Assembly: GCF_000445445.1 (NCBI RefSeq)
Contig: NZ_ASXP01000002.1
Coordinates: forward strand, 744,001-808,000
Reading direction: 5' to 3'
Length of the DNA stretch: 64,000 nucleotides
Source: Sporomusa ovata DSM 2662
GTDB taxonomy: Bacteria; Bacillota; Negativicutes; Sporomusales; Sporomusaceae
Positions 1-8,484 of this stretch are shown here, piece after piece. The translations under genes and the position numbers were made by a program. Position 1 is the first letter of the stretch; the number at the start of each line of letters is the position of its first letter. A model generated the notes under the pieces. The model did no database searches. It saw nothing but the letters and a program-made list of their open reading frames with translations, and was not told the origin of the DNA.

Positions 1-1038
1 AAAAAGGCCAATGCGGTGATGGCATTGGCTGAGGCTATAGGTGGATTGGGTGTAAATCTAACTGTCCTTATTGTAATTATGCTGGCTGCACCACTTGTTG
101 GAGCCGGGCAACTTGATGGCGTTTATCTGGCTGTTGTGGCGCTGGCGGTGCAGGCCAGTTTTGAGGCTATTCTTCCCTTGCCGGCAGTAGTCTATTATTT
201 GCAGGAAAGTGCGGCAGCTGTGGCACGTTTGCAGGATATTACCTGTAAAGGGGCATCTGCTCTTGCCAGAGGCACCCGTATTGCCCCGTGCGGGCCGCTG
301 ACGCTGACGGCAGATAAGCTGTCGTTTTCTTACCGGTCGGAGCAGCCGCCGGTGTTGTCAGACATAGCCTTTAGCCTGTCGCCTGGCAAACGGCTGGCGG
401 TAGTAGGTGCAAGTGGGGCAGGGAAAAGTACGTTGGCCGGACTTATTTTGCGGTTTTTGGATTATAATCAGGGAACGCTCTTATTAAATGGTGCTGATAT
501 TAGGGAATATGATTCTGAGGCGGTTCGCCGGCTGGTTAGCGTAGTGAGTCAGGATACCTATTTGTTTAATGCAACCATTAGGGATAATATTCTTTTGGCT
601 AACCCGGAGGCGACGCCGGACGAGTTTGCGTCCGCCCTTGAAGGGGCTTTGCTCAGCAACTTTATCGCCCTATTGCCTCACGGTCTGGATACTCGGACAG
701 GGCAAAACGGACTAGCTCTATCTGGTGGCGAACGCCAGCGTATTGCCCTAGCCCGGGCGTTACTCAAGGCTGCGCCCATATGGCTTTTAGATGAGCCAAC
801 TGCCGGGCTTGATGCTGAAGCCGAGCAGATGGTGATGCAGCATATTTTGCAGGCAGCAGGCAGTCGGTCGGTGTTTCTGATAACGCACCGGCTGTTAGGG
901 TTAGAGGTCATGGATGAGATCCTTGTGATTGACAATGGTAAAATCGTTGAACAGGGGACCTGGCAGCAGTTGCTGGCTGGTAGAGGCTTATTTTATCAGA
1001 TGTGGACCCTGCAGCAAGATACATTAAATAGTGCTTGA
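1..1038 (+). CDS. ABC exporter ATP-binding/permease subunit, CydC-like (5' end outside window)
   Basis: The reading frame is open from base 1, so this is the C-terminal ~345 residues of a longer protein. It begins in membrane-segment sequence (hydrophobic around residues 20-60) and then has a complete ABC ATPase domain: Walker A GASGAGKST, signature LSGGERQRIALARA, Walker B WLLDEPT and the switch His in LITHR. The arrangement of one TM domain followed by one ATPase, and the overall sequence, fit the CydC half of the CydDC thiol (cysteine/glutathione) exporter, which supports cytochrome bd assembly in the family. The partner CydD would lie upstream, outside the window. A generic MsbA-type half-transporter cannot be excluded. 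Confidence 0.75.
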   Translation, partial: KKANAVMALAEAIGGLGVNLTVLIVIMLAAPLVGAGQLDGVYLAVVALAVQASFEAILPLPAVVYYLQESAAAVARLQDITCKGASALARGTRIAPCGPLTLTADKLSFSYRSEQPPVLSDIAFSLSPGKRLAVVGASGAGKSTLAGLILRFLDYNQGTLLLNGADIREYDSEAVRRLVSVVSQDTYLFNATIRDNILLANPEATPDEFASALEGALLSNFIALLPHGLDTRTGQNGLALSGGERQRIALARALLKAAPIWLLDEPTAGLDAEAEQMVMQHILQAAGSRSVFLITHRLLGLEVMDEILVIDNGKIVEQGTWQQLLAGRGLFYQMWTLQQDTLNSA

Positions 1039-1083
1039 GGTAGCTTCCCTATTATGGTAAGGTATATAGTGGAGGCGATACCT

Positions 1084-1785
1084 ATGACAGAGCCGACCTA
1101 CTCGGTGGAAAAAGAGTGTCCAGTGTGTCAGCAGAAATTTAACGTTACCCGCACACGCGGCAGGCAGATCCTGGTGAAACAGGACAGTGATTTTTGTTCG
1201 TACTTTCGAGATATAAATCCGTATTATTATACAATTTGGGTGTGCCCTCATTGCGGTTATGCGGCCACTGACAGCTATTTTGCAGAGTTATCAGTGGCCG
1301 CTAAAGATAAGATAGCCAAATTTCTGGCAAGCAGAGCGGTAAATGTAAATTACAGCGGCAACCGTACCCGTGAGCAGGCTATAGCGACATATAAGTTAGC
1401 TATTTTTTTTGCTGAACTTATCACGGCTCCGGCCAGCAAACTGGCAGACTTGTATCTTAAGCTTAGTTGGTTGTACCGGGAGGGAGAAGATGAAGAAGAC
1501 GAAAAATCCGCCCTCGCGATTGCCTGTGAACAGTATGAACAAGCGTTATCTCGCGAACGGTTGCCTATCGGTACATTGAGCGAAGCGGCGGTCAGTTATT
1601 TAATTGGTGAGTTGGCACGGCGGACTGATCAAATAGAAAAAGCCTTATTATATTTAGGTAAGGTTGTCGGCAATCCGGCAGCCAAGCTGGAACCGAGGGT
1701 ATTTAAACTGACAAGAGATGCCTGGCATGCGGCCAGAGCCACCCGGGATGGGAAAAAGGTACCGGCAGAAGCGGTGGCCGATTAA
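1084..1785 (+). CDS. DUF2225 family protein
   Basis: About 233 residues. The N-terminus has a CPVC pair and further on CPHCGY, a zinc-ribbon-like pair of CxxC knuckles (near residues 14-17 and 49-52), followed by a helical, TPR-like C-terminal half rich in Ala/Leu/Glu. This is the layout of DUF2225, a family of unknown function common in Firmicutes. I chose the ATG at 1084 rather than an upstream in-frame ATG at 1054 because GGAGG lies about 8 bases before it and because family members start just before the first CxxC. It is followed by a strong terminator and stands alone. Confidence 0.75.
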   Translation: MTEPTYSVEKECPVCQQKFNVTRTRGRQILVKQDSDFCSYFRDINPYYYTIWVCPHCGYAATDSYFAELSVAAKDKIAKFLASRAVNVNYSGNRTREQAIATYKLAIFFAELITAPASKLADLYLKLSWLYREGEDEEDEKSALAIACEQYEQALSRERLPIGTLSEAAVSYLIGELARRTDQIEKALLYLGKVVGNPAAKLEPRVFKLTRDAWHAARATRDGKKVPAEAVAD

Positions 1786-1812
1786 CGCCACAGCCTAGAA
1801 TACAAGACAAAT

Positions 1813-1848
1813 AAAAGCGCTGGCGGTAATGACCGCCAGCGCTTTTTT
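1813..1848. terminator. Bidirectional intrinsic terminator
   Basis: Perfect 15-bp stem (AAAAGCGCTGGCGGT at 1813-1827 with its complement from 1832) around a 4-base AATG loop, with T-runs on both strands. It separates the convergent DUF2225 and flavin reductase genes. Confidence 0.92.
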
Positions 1849-1865
1849 ATAGCTATTTCTATTTC

Positions 1866-2369
1866 TTATTCAATTTTATAGGCGGCGACAATTTCACCAA
1901 AATACAGGGTGTGGTAGTCGCCATCGGCATAGCAGGAGTTCTTGGTGGTTGAATCCAGGTTCGCTGGTGTCATGGTCTCTTTATATAATACCTTACATTC
2001 CAGTTGGAGGCCGGGAGCAGCAATAACCGGGGTAGATATGGACTGGCCGGCAACGAGGGTAAGCTTGGCAGCGGCAATTTTGTCCAGGTCACGGCCTGAT
2101 TTGGAGCCGCACAGTGCCAGCGCTTCTTTCATGTCTGTAAGTGGCAGGGTAATAGTGAACTCATTGCTTTGTTCAACAAGCTCTTTAGTATAACGTGATT
2201 GCCGTACCATAGCGGTAAATACCGGTTTACGCCACATAATGCCGACACTGCCCCAACCAATTGTCATAGTGTTGGTTTTACCGCCATGGGCAGTTGTCAT
2301 AAAGGCATTTTGGGGCATAAGTTTAGCGGCCTCGGCGGAAAATTGTTCATAGGTAAGTTGGTTTGTCAT
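1866..2369 (-). CDS. Flavin reductase-like protein (FMN-binding split barrel)
   Basis: 167 residues that match the flavin-reductase-like domain family. A central strand-rich core with NTMTIGWGS and WRKPVF, typical of the FMN-binding split barrel, is followed by SNEFTITLP and CGSKSGRDLDK. Family members bind FMN and reduce it or act as small flavoproteins. The substrate cannot be read from sequence. The start is the ATG at 2369, preceded on the minus strand by AAGGGGGACC. It is monocistronic and convergent with the DUF2225 gene. Confidence 0.85.
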   Translation of the reverse strand: MTNQLTYEQFSAEAAKLMPQNAFMTTAHGGKTNTMTIGWGSVGIMWRKPVFTAMVRQSRYTKELVEQSNEFTITLPLTDMKEALALCGSKSGRDLDKIAAAKLTLVAGQSISTPVIAAPGLQLECKVLYKETMTPANLDSTTKNSCYADGDYHTLYFGEIVAAYKIE

Positions 2370-2503
2370 AATTGGTCCCCCTTGTTGATATCATATATAT
2401 ACATTTTATCCTGAATGTATTGGAACCTCAATAGTTTTGCCAATATTGACCTAAAAGAATCAAGCTATGAAGATAAAAAAGCCCATGATTAAGAAGCGAT
2501 TTT

Positions 2504-2540
2504 CCCGCGTATCCTATAGCGGTACGCGGGTTTTGTTTTT
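2504..2540 (+). terminator. Intrinsic terminator-like hairpin upstream of the decarboxylase promoter
   Basis: Stem CCCGCGTA/TACGCGGG (2504-2511 with 2523-2530) followed by TTTTGTTTTT. It sits between two divergently transcribed genes and upstream of the predicted promoter. It either blocks read-through or ends an unannotated short transcript. Confidence 0.6.
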
Positions 2541-2553
2541 ATAAAAAATTTGC

Positions 2554-2581
2554 TTGCACTTTGGGTCATTTATGATACAAT
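2554..2581 (+). promoter_or_regulatory. Sigma-A-type promoter of the decarboxylase gene
   Basis: TTGCAC at 2554-2559, a 16-base spacer, then TACAAT at 2576-2581. This is about 47 bases before the GTG start of the lysine/ornithine decarboxylase. Confidence 0.55.
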
Positions 2582-2628
2582 CATATAGTACTTTTCAAAA
2601 AAAAACAGGTAAAAAGGAGCGATGATAA

Positions 2629-3792
2629 GTGAAATATTTTAGGTTATCCCAGGACGCTGTCAAGGCACTGGCTGATACCTACAGCACTCCCTTGTTGGTG
2701 CTGTCTTTAGAACAAATTGAATTAAATTACAAGCTACTGGCTGAGAATATGCCAGATGTTAAAATATATTACGCCATCAAGGCCAATCCGGATGAACGAA
2801 TTATCCGGAAGCTTGACACGCTTGGTGGTTATTTCGACGTCGCGTCTGACGGGGAGATGCGTATGTTGAATCAGTTAGGGATTGACTCTGACCGCATGGT
2901 GTATGCTAATCCGGTGAAAACAAACAGCGGCTTGAAAGTAGCGCATGATGTTGGGGTGCATAAATTTACTTTTGACAGTGAAAGTGAAATTGAAAAAATG
3001 GCAACAGCTACTCCCGGCGGCACTGTTTTGTTGCGCATCCGGGTGGACAACCCGCATGCATTGGTTGATCTTAATAAAAAATTTGGCGTTCATCCGGATG
3101 AGGCGCTGGAGCTTTTGACCAAAGCGAAGGCGGCCGGACTTGATGTGGCCGGGTTGTGTTTCCATGTGGGCAGCCAGTCAACAAGCAGTGAAGCTTACAT
3201 TGCTGCGCTCAAAAGTTGCCGTAAACTTTTTGATGCGGCTAAAGGGTTAGGCATGCAGCTTCATATTCTTGACATCGGCGGGGGTTTTCCTATTCCTACA
3301 TTGACCGAGGAGCCTGACGTGGCGCAAATGGCAGCCGCTATTTATAAAGTTATTAGACAATATTTTCCTGATACTGAGATTTGGGCGGAACCGGGCCGGT
3401 ATATCTGTGGTACGGCAGTTAATCTGATTACCCAGGTTATTGGCACCAAAGTGCGCAATAACCAGCAATGGTACTTCCTGGATGATGGCTTGTACGGGAC
3501 TTTTTCAGGCGTTATCTTTGATCACTGGGATTTTGAACTGGAGACCTTTAAGACTGGTAAAACGATTCCGGCTACTTTTGCCGGTCCAAGCTGCGATTCG
3601 CTGGACATTATGTTCCGGGATAAACATACTGTGCCGATGGAGATTGGCGACTTGATTCTGGTGCCTAACTGCGGGGCTTATACATCGGCTTCGGCAACCG
3701 TATTCAACGGCTTTGCCAAAACGCAAATTGTTGTATGGGAAGAAGTATATAAAGCAATTCAGGCCAAGCTTGAGTTAGCTACTGCGGGGTAA
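2629..3792 (+). CDS. Type III (alanine-racemase-fold) lysine/ornithine decarboxylase
   Basis: 387 residues. It is a PLP-dependent decarboxylase of the eukaryotic-ODC/DAP-decarboxylase fold: YYAIKANP carries the PLP lysine (about residue 51), HVGSQ and the glycine-rich DIGGGFP bind the phosphate, and GPSCDSLD carries the catalytic Cys at the dimer interface. The C-terminus YTSASATVFNGF also fits. In Selenomonas and relatives this type of enzyme makes cadaverine or putrescine, which is attached to peptidoglycan and anchors the outer membrane. That role is inferred here. Start: GTG with AAGGAG about 9 bases upstream. Specificity for lysine versus ornithine is not decidable from sequence. Confidence 0.85.
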   Translation: MKYFRLSQDAVKALADTYSTPLLVLSLEQIELNYKLLAENMPDVKIYYAIKANPDERIIRKLDTLGGYFDVASDGEMRMLNQLGIDSDRMVYANPVKTNSGLKVAHDVGVHKFTFDSESEIEKMATATPGGTVLLRIRVDNPHALVDLNKKFGVHPDEALELLTKAKAAGLDVAGLCFHVGSQSTSSEAYIAALKSCRKLFDAAKGLGMQLHILDIGGGFPIPTLTEEPDVAQMAAAIYKVIRQYFPDTEIWAEPGRYICGTAVNLITQVIGTKVRNNQQWYFLDDGLYGTFSGVIFDHWDFELETFKTGKTIPATFAGPSCDSLDIMFRDKHTVPMEIGDLILVPNCGAYTSASATVFNGFAKTQIVVWEEVYKAIQAKLELATAG

Positions 3793-3811
3793 TGAGATCT
3801 GTACAGAGAAG

Positions 3812-3847
3812 GCAAACCCTTCTGTGAGCAGACGGGTTTGCTTTCAG
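3812..3847 (+). terminator. Terminator of the decarboxylase gene
   Basis: Stem GCAAACCC/GGGTTTGC (3812-3819 with 3834-3841), just after the stop codon. The T-tract is short, so it is probably of moderate strength. Confidence 0.65.
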
Positions 3848-3874
3848 GTATCTATAAGATTATAATGGCAAAAC

Positions 3875-3912
3875 AAAGAGCCACTTGCTTCTTGCTGCAG
3901 GTGGCTCTTTTG
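3875..3912 (-). terminator. Terminator of the amt2-glnK2 operon
   Basis: Inverted repeat AGAGCCACTTG/CAGGTGGCTCT with one G-U pair. On the minus strand it is followed by a T-rich TTTGTTTTG. It lies directly after the glnK2 stop. Confidence 0.75.
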
Positions 3913-3920
3913 GTTGGTGA

Positions 3921-4286
3921 TTATGTGTTTTTGGGGTCCATAATGGCAATATCGCCCTCTTCGCCGGTACGAATTCGTACTGCGTTGGCAACCGGGTAGA
4001 TAAAAATTTTACCATCGCCCATCTTGTCTGTTCGGCAAGCTGTTTTTGCTGCATCGATAACCCGCTCTACCGGAACTTCGCAGACCACGATTTCAACTTT
4101 AACCTTTGGTACCAAATTAACGTCATATTCTTGACCGCGATAAATTTCTTTATGTCCTTTACTAAGGCCACAGCCATATACTTGGGTAACCGTCATGCCG
4201 GCTACATTAATTTTATTCATGGCCTCCTTTAGGGTGTCTAGCTTCTCCGGCCGGGTAATTATATCAATTTTGGTTATAGGTTGCAT
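3921..4286 (-). CDS. glnK: PII nitrogen regulatory protein (copy 2)
   Basis: 121 residues of the PII family. A T-loop with GHKEIYRGQEY and PKVKVE is visible, including the Tyr that is uridylylated in proteobacterial PII, plus the C-terminal GDGKIF motif of the ATP site. PII proteins sense ATP/ADP and 2-oxoglutarate and plug Amt channels. The gene directly follows amt2 (79-base gap), the classical amtB-glnK pairing. It is almost the same protein as the second PII encoded at 8084-8452 and differs in only about a dozen mostly conservative positions, which implies recent duplication or gene conversion. Confidence 0.93.
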   Translation of the reverse strand: MQPITKIDIITRPEKLDTLKEAMNKINVAGMTVTQVYGCGLSKGHKEIYRGQEYDVNLVPKVKVEIVVCEVPVERVIDAAKTACRTDKMGDGKIFIYPVANAVRIRTGEEGDIAIMDPKNT

Positions 4287-4365
4287 AGTTTTCCCTCCTT
4301 AATTAAACTGGCGTGAGTATTATGCACATTTGCGTATCAACGGTAATATTACTTTTTAAGATTAA

Positions 4366-5679
4366 TTACAAACTTGAATAGGCGGTTTCACCATGCTGAT
4401 TCAAATCCATACCTTGTTTTTCTTCTTCATCGGTTGCCCTAAGTGGAGTAAAGATACTAATGACTTTTAGAATAAGGAACGTAGCAACCCCAGCCCAGAC
4501 AATCGTTACAAGCACACCCCCAAGTTGTGGGATGAGTTGTGCTGCATTGCCATAAAACAAACCATCAGTACCGGCTTTATTTACCGTAGTAGTACAAAAT
4601 ACACCGGTTAAAAGAGCTCCCCATATGCCACCAACACCGTGTAAACCGAAAGCATCAAGTGCATCGTCATAACCAAGTTTTTTCTTAGCGAATATAATCG
4701 CAATATAACAAACTGGAGCCGTTAAAATTCCTATGGCAATCGAACTCAACGTGGTAACAAAACCGCAAGATGGTGTAATACCGACCAAGCCTGCAACCGC
4801 ACCGGTAACTGCGCCAAGCAAAGTAACTTTACCATGGTGTAGTTTTTCAATTAGTAACCATGTCAACATACCGGCACCTGCCGCTGTATTGGTATTCATA
4901 ATAACCAGCGAACTAAACCCGTTGGCTACTGTTGCACAACCACCGCAGAAAGCGAGCCAACCGAACCACAACAACCCGCCGCCTAACAACATAAACGGTA
5001 CATTATGCGGGCGAACACCAGATATTCCGCGACGTTTACCAATCATAAGCGCAGCTACTAATGCGGATGTACCAGAACTGATATGTACAACTGTACCACC
5101 AGCAAAGTCAAGCGCACCCATTTTTCCGATAAAACCACCAATTGCCCACACCATATGGCATATTGGCTCATAGACCAAAGTAATCCAAGCTATCATCAGT
5201 AGAACATAAGCGCCAAATCTCATTCTGCCAGCAACTGCACCACTGATAATTGCCGGCGTAATCATGACAAATACCATCTGAAACATCGAAAACAATACAT
5301 GAGGAAGATTTGGTGCATAGTCTGGGCTGGGATCAACACCTACGCCATTAAAACCCCAAAACGTTGTATCACCAAAGAATCCACCAACTGTAGGTCCAAA
5401 AGCAATGGAATAGCCAAATAGTACCCATTGCACCGAGGTTATTCCCATCAAAATAACGGACATCATCAAAATATTAATCATATTTTTAGGTCTTTCCATT
5501 CCACCATAGAAAAGTCCAAGTGCAGGAGTCATAATCAAAACCATCGCAGTAGCAATAATCATAAAAGCCGTATCACCACTATTAATGGTAGCCGCCGCTT
5601 CTTCGCTTGCAAAACTAACTGCGGGAAAGCTAATAAAAATTGTTATGGCTATTATTATATCTAGCAATTTCGTATTCAC
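4366..5679 (-). CDS. amt: Ammonium (or methylammonium) transporter Amt (copy 2)
   Basis: 437 residues with an N-terminal signal-like segment (residues 1-25) and about 11 membrane helices. Amt signatures are present: FYGGMERPKN, DFAGGTVVHISSG with the first pore His, and FGLHGVGG with the second. Amt trimers conduct NH4+/NH3 and also carry methylammonium. Paired with glnK2 downstream. Start: GTG at 5679, preceded by AAAGGAATGG. It lies directly downstream of the dimethylamine methyltransferase gene but behind two terminators, so it may have its own promoter; a TATAAT box is present at 5738-5743 with no clear -35 box. Confidence 0.93.
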   Translation of the reverse strand: MNTKLLDIIIAITIFISFPAVSFASEEAAATINSGDTAFMIIATAMVLIMTPALGLFYGGMERPKNMINILMMSVILMGITSVQWVLFGYSIAFGPTVGGFFGDTTFWGFNGVGVDPSPDYAPNLPHVLFSMFQMVFVMITPAIISGAVAGRMRFGAYVLLMIAWITLVYEPICHMVWAIGGFIGKMGALDFAGGTVVHISSGTSALVAALMIGKRRGISGVRPHNVPFMLLGGGLLWFGWLAFCGGCATVANGFSSLVIMNTNTAAGAGMLTWLLIEKLHHGKVTLLGAVTGAVAGLVGITPSCGFVTTLSSIAIGILTAPVCYIAIIFAKKKLGYDDALDAFGLHGVGGIWGALLTGVFCTTTVNKAGTDGLFYGNAAQLIPQLGGVLVTIVWAGVATFLILKVISIFTPLRATDEEEKQGMDLNQHGETAYSSL

Positions 5680-5778
5680 TTTATAACCATTCCTTTCCTA
5701 TACATTTCATAAGATGTGCCCAGCACTGCAAAAAGAAATTATATTAGAAGTGAGCAACCTAGCCAGTAGTAATGAGCT

Positions 5779-5823
5779 AAAAAGAATAGAAGAAAAGACC
5801 CTGCTTTCTTCTATTCTTTTTAC
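5779..5823 (-). terminator. Second (distal) terminator after mtbB
   Basis: Stem of about 16 bp (AAAAGAATAGAAGAAA and its complement) followed on the minus strand by CTTTTTAG. It lies in the decayed duplicate unit, between mtbB and amt2. Confidence 0.75.
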
Positions 5824-5881
5824 AGCTATTCATTAACTATTTTGCATTGATTTACTTTTAAGTTGATTTTAGTAATGCGTT

Positions 5882-5925
5882 AAAAAGGAATAGAAAAGAA
5901 GGCCCTGCTTTTTTCTATTCTTTCT
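5882..5925 (-). terminator. First terminator after mtbB
   Basis: Long imperfect hairpin (GGAATAGAAAA with TTTTCTATTC-type arms, loop CCCTG) beginning 16 bases after the mtbB stop, with TTTTTA on the minus strand. It shares the loop and stem sequence with the hairpin at 5779-5823. Confidence 0.75.
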
Positions 5926-5941
5926 TACAGCGATATATTAA

Positions 5942-7342
5942 TCACTCTGCATTAATCATGTTTTTAAATCGATTTACAGAATTAATTTCAATATCAAGAA
6001 TTTTTGCGATTCTTGATTTTGCAATTAACCCAAATGCGGAATGTGGACGTGCATTTGGTTCACCGATGTTGAGTTCATTGCGAATATCACGCATAACTGC
6101 ACAGTCACTCAAATCGCGGACGCGTACATTGAGTTTTTTTGCAACATATTCCTTTGCTTCTTTAATCCGCATTTTTTTAGCCATTTGCACTCGTGCAACG
6201 AGATCGCCCGCAGCTCTAATTCCACTCATGCCAGCGGATACGGCATGATTAATCGGCATTCCAAAACAATCGCCTACGCCTATCTACAATCCGTCTGCTT
6301 TTCCGATTTCTATCAATGCTTTATCCACGCGTGATCCGACATCAAGTGGTACAGAGTCTGTAATTGGCATTCCGCAGACACCCATACCAACATTCGGATG
6401 AATGGGAATGGTACTAGCTTCACTGCAAGCTTTGATAAATGTACATACTCTGGCTAGGTTCCATGGAAATGATTTACTACTGTTAGTGTTTACAGTCGGT
6501 CCAAAAATGGTTGCACCGGCTTTTTCTGCAATTTTTACTTGATTATGAGGATACATGCCTGCTAGCTTTTGGCCCTCAAATTCTAATTTACCATGCATGC
6601 CTAAAAAGAACTCACCAGCCATCCCCATTTCAATCGGAAAGTCAGGGTGCATCTGTCTGATTTGTTGGACTGCCGTAAATGCGGCTAATGCATCTGCATC
6701 ACCAGAAGCGCCTACTGTATCAAGATTTATCCCATCAGCACCAGCTTCATACATCTTATGCGCCACAGTAACGATATCACGGACTGCCAGTTCACATGCT
6801 TTTTCTTGTGCTTCTCGAGCTTCTTGGAGTTTACCGGCAGGTAAAAGTTCTGCCCAGTTTCCAACAGGACCGTCTGGTTGTGTATAAAGACCTAGATTTG
6901 GCATCGCACCATAAAATATAGGAATAATTGAATTTAATTGTGCATGTTCCATAGCACACTGCTCATCATGAATAATAGTTTTTATTGGTTTATAGCTGTA
7001 ATCTATATGTGCAAGTTCCGCTGTATCCATACACAGAATTCTTTCATCAATCATTATTCCGGTCGTACGGTCAATTGACAAACCACAGCGTACAGAAACC
7101 TTTAACGTACCCTCATCATTTGTCATGACAACTTCATCGCCAGCATCTACACAGACATTTTTGGAGGGCATTGTGCAAATATCAAATAAATGATCTTCTT
7201 CAGCCTTGGTCAATGGGTCAAGTTTACCTCTTGAAACAGCGTCTTGGATACCATCTTTAATTTCCTGCCTAATTTCATCCTTGGTCATGTAAGTGCCATA
7301 ACCATCGCCATAGCGTGTAAAAATTTTAGCTTCGGTGCCCAT
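5942..7342 (-). CDS. mtbB: Dimethylamine methyltransferase MtbB with in-frame amber (pyrrolysine) codon
   Basis: Read through one TAG codon (complement of 6284-6286, codon 353), the frame encodes about 466 residues, close to the length of archaeal MtbB (467, Pyl at 356). The sequence around the amber reads ADGL-(Pyl)-IGVGD..GMPI, then AGDLVARVQ, matching the archaeal MtbB active site. MtbB moves one methyl of dimethylamine to the Co(I) of MtbC, and Pyl binds the amine. I chose the ATG at 7342 because GGAGGT lies 10 bases upstream; an earlier ATG at 7360 lacks a ribosome site. It is 29 bases downstream of mtbC in the amt1-glnK1-mtbC-mtbB operon. Ordinary gene callers will split it into 358- and 105-codon pieces. 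Confidence 0.95.
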
Positions 7343-7371
7343 AGTTTTTAATACCTCCATCTTTAAACATT

Positions 7372-8022
7372 CTATAATTGTAGCAGTTCAAAAGTCTTTT
7401 TCACCGCTTCTGCTCCATCTTCCGCATACGCATCAGCACCAATACGGCTTGCCCAGCGCTGCGTGCAGGGTGCACCTCCTACCATTGTTTTAATTTTTTC
7501 TTTTAAGCCATGCCTTTTTAATTGCTCTTCAAGTTCTTTTTGATGAAGAATGGTTGTTGTTAAAAGAGCACTTGTTCCAATAATATCAGCGTTTTCCTTA
7601 ACCGCAACATCGATAAGTTTACTTACCGGCACATCACGACCAAGGTCGATTACTTGAAATCCCTGGCTCTTAATTAATGAAGCTACAATTCCTTTGCCAA
7701 TATCATGAATATCGCCTTCTACCGTTGCTAGTACAATTTTTCCCTGTCGCATTGTTTTTTTGCCGGAGGCTAAAGCTTGCTCATCATAGTATTTCGCTAC
7801 GCTTTGCATAACTTCAGCAGCTACAACTAATTCTGGTAGTGACACATCACCGCTGCTAAAAAGATCACCTAAATTCCGCATGCTTGCACCAAATCCATTT
7901 GCTAAAATGTCTGCATAATCCAGGCCTTCGGCTAAAGAACGTTTGGCAATTTCCAGAGCTCTGTCTTCATCATACTCTGTAATTGCATCAAAAGCCTCTT
8001 TGAGAATCTGTTCTCTTCCCAC
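7372..8022 (-). CDS. mtbC: Dimethylamine corrinoid protein MtbC
   Basis: 216 residues with a helical cap domain (residues 1-90) and a Rossmann B12 domain. The cobalt-ligating His106 sits in GDIHDIGK, and GGAPCTQ plus GADAYAEDG complete the B12-binding signature. It carries the methyl group between MtbB and the next methyl acceptor. It is encoded immediately upstream of mtbB with a 61-base gap after glnK1. It is clearly distinct from the two MtmC-type proteins in the window, although all three place the ligand His at residue 106. Confidence 0.93.
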   Translation of the reverse strand: MGREQILKEAFDAITEYDEDRALEIAKRSLAEGLDYADILANGFGASMRNLGDLFSSGDVSLPELVVAAEVMQSVAKYYDEQALASGKKTMRQGKIVLATVEGDIHDIGKGIVASLIKSQGFQVIDLGRDVPVSKLIDVAVKENADIIGTSALLTTTILHQKELEEQLKRHGLKEKIKTMVGGAPCTQRWASRIGADAYAEDGAEAVKKTFELLQL

Positions 8023-8083
8023 TCGTTTAACCTCCTAAAATTTAGTAATCTTTTTTATATCGTTACATTGGATCCTTGTAGTT

Positions 8084-8452
8084 TTATTTAAATTTTGCAG
8101 GATCCATAATGGCGATATCTCCTTCTTCGCCTGTCCGAATTCGTACTGCATTGGCAACGGGGTATACAAAGATCTTGCCATCGCCCATTTTCCCTGTCCG
8201 GCAGGCTGTTTTTGCCGCTTCGATAACCCGTTCCACTGGAACTTCGCAAACCACGATTTCAACTTTAACCTTTGGCAGCAAATTGACCGTGTATTCCTGG
8301 CCGCGGTAAACTTCTTTGTGTCCTTTGCTGAGGCCGCAGCCATATACCTGCGTGACAGTCATACCGGTAACATTAATTTTGTTCATGGCCTCTTTGAGTG
8401 CGTCCAGTTTTTCCGGACGAGTGATAATATCAACTTTGGATATTGGATTCAT
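8084..8452 (-). CDS. glnK: PII nitrogen regulatory protein (copy 1)
   Basis: 122 residues starting MNPISKVD. The ATG at 8452 has GGAGGG 5-6 bases upstream, so a longer in-frame extension to 8479 is unlikely to be used. T-loop GHKEVYRGQEY and GDGKIFVYP are present, including the modifiable Tyr. It lies between amt1 (32-base gap) and mtbC (61-base gap), so a PII protein is built into the dimethylamine operon and could shut the Amt1 channel when nitrogen is plentiful during methylamine breakdown. Confidence 0.93.
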   Translation of the reverse strand: MNPISKVDIITRPEKLDALKEAMNKINVTGMTVTQVYGCGLSKGHKEVYRGQEYTVNLLPKVKVEIVVCEVPVERVIEAAKTACRTGKMGDGKIFVYPVANAVRIRTGEEGDIAIMDPAKFK

Positions 8453-8484
8453 AATTTTCCCTCCTATTGTACTGGGCACTAAGG

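Larger units (their letters stand above)
5779..5985 (-). repeat. Imperfect tandem duplication of the mtbB 3' end plus its terminator
   Basis: Two ~100-bp units lie head to tail (about 5779-5880 and 5882-5985). Each contains a long AT-rich hairpin (AAAAGAATAGAAG... with loop CCCTG), then TTACAGC, TTAA, TGCATT and TTTTAA..GATTT. The second unit covers the last codons of mtbB, so the first is a decayed copy of the mtbB tail. This points to a former second mtbB copy or a local duplication. Found by eye; exact edges are approximate. Confidence 0.6.

Noticed and set aside
5942..7360. mtbB as a 358-codon gene plus a 105-codon gene, starting at 7360
   Set aside because: Same amber logic; in addition the ATG at 7360 has no ribosome site, whereas 7342 does.
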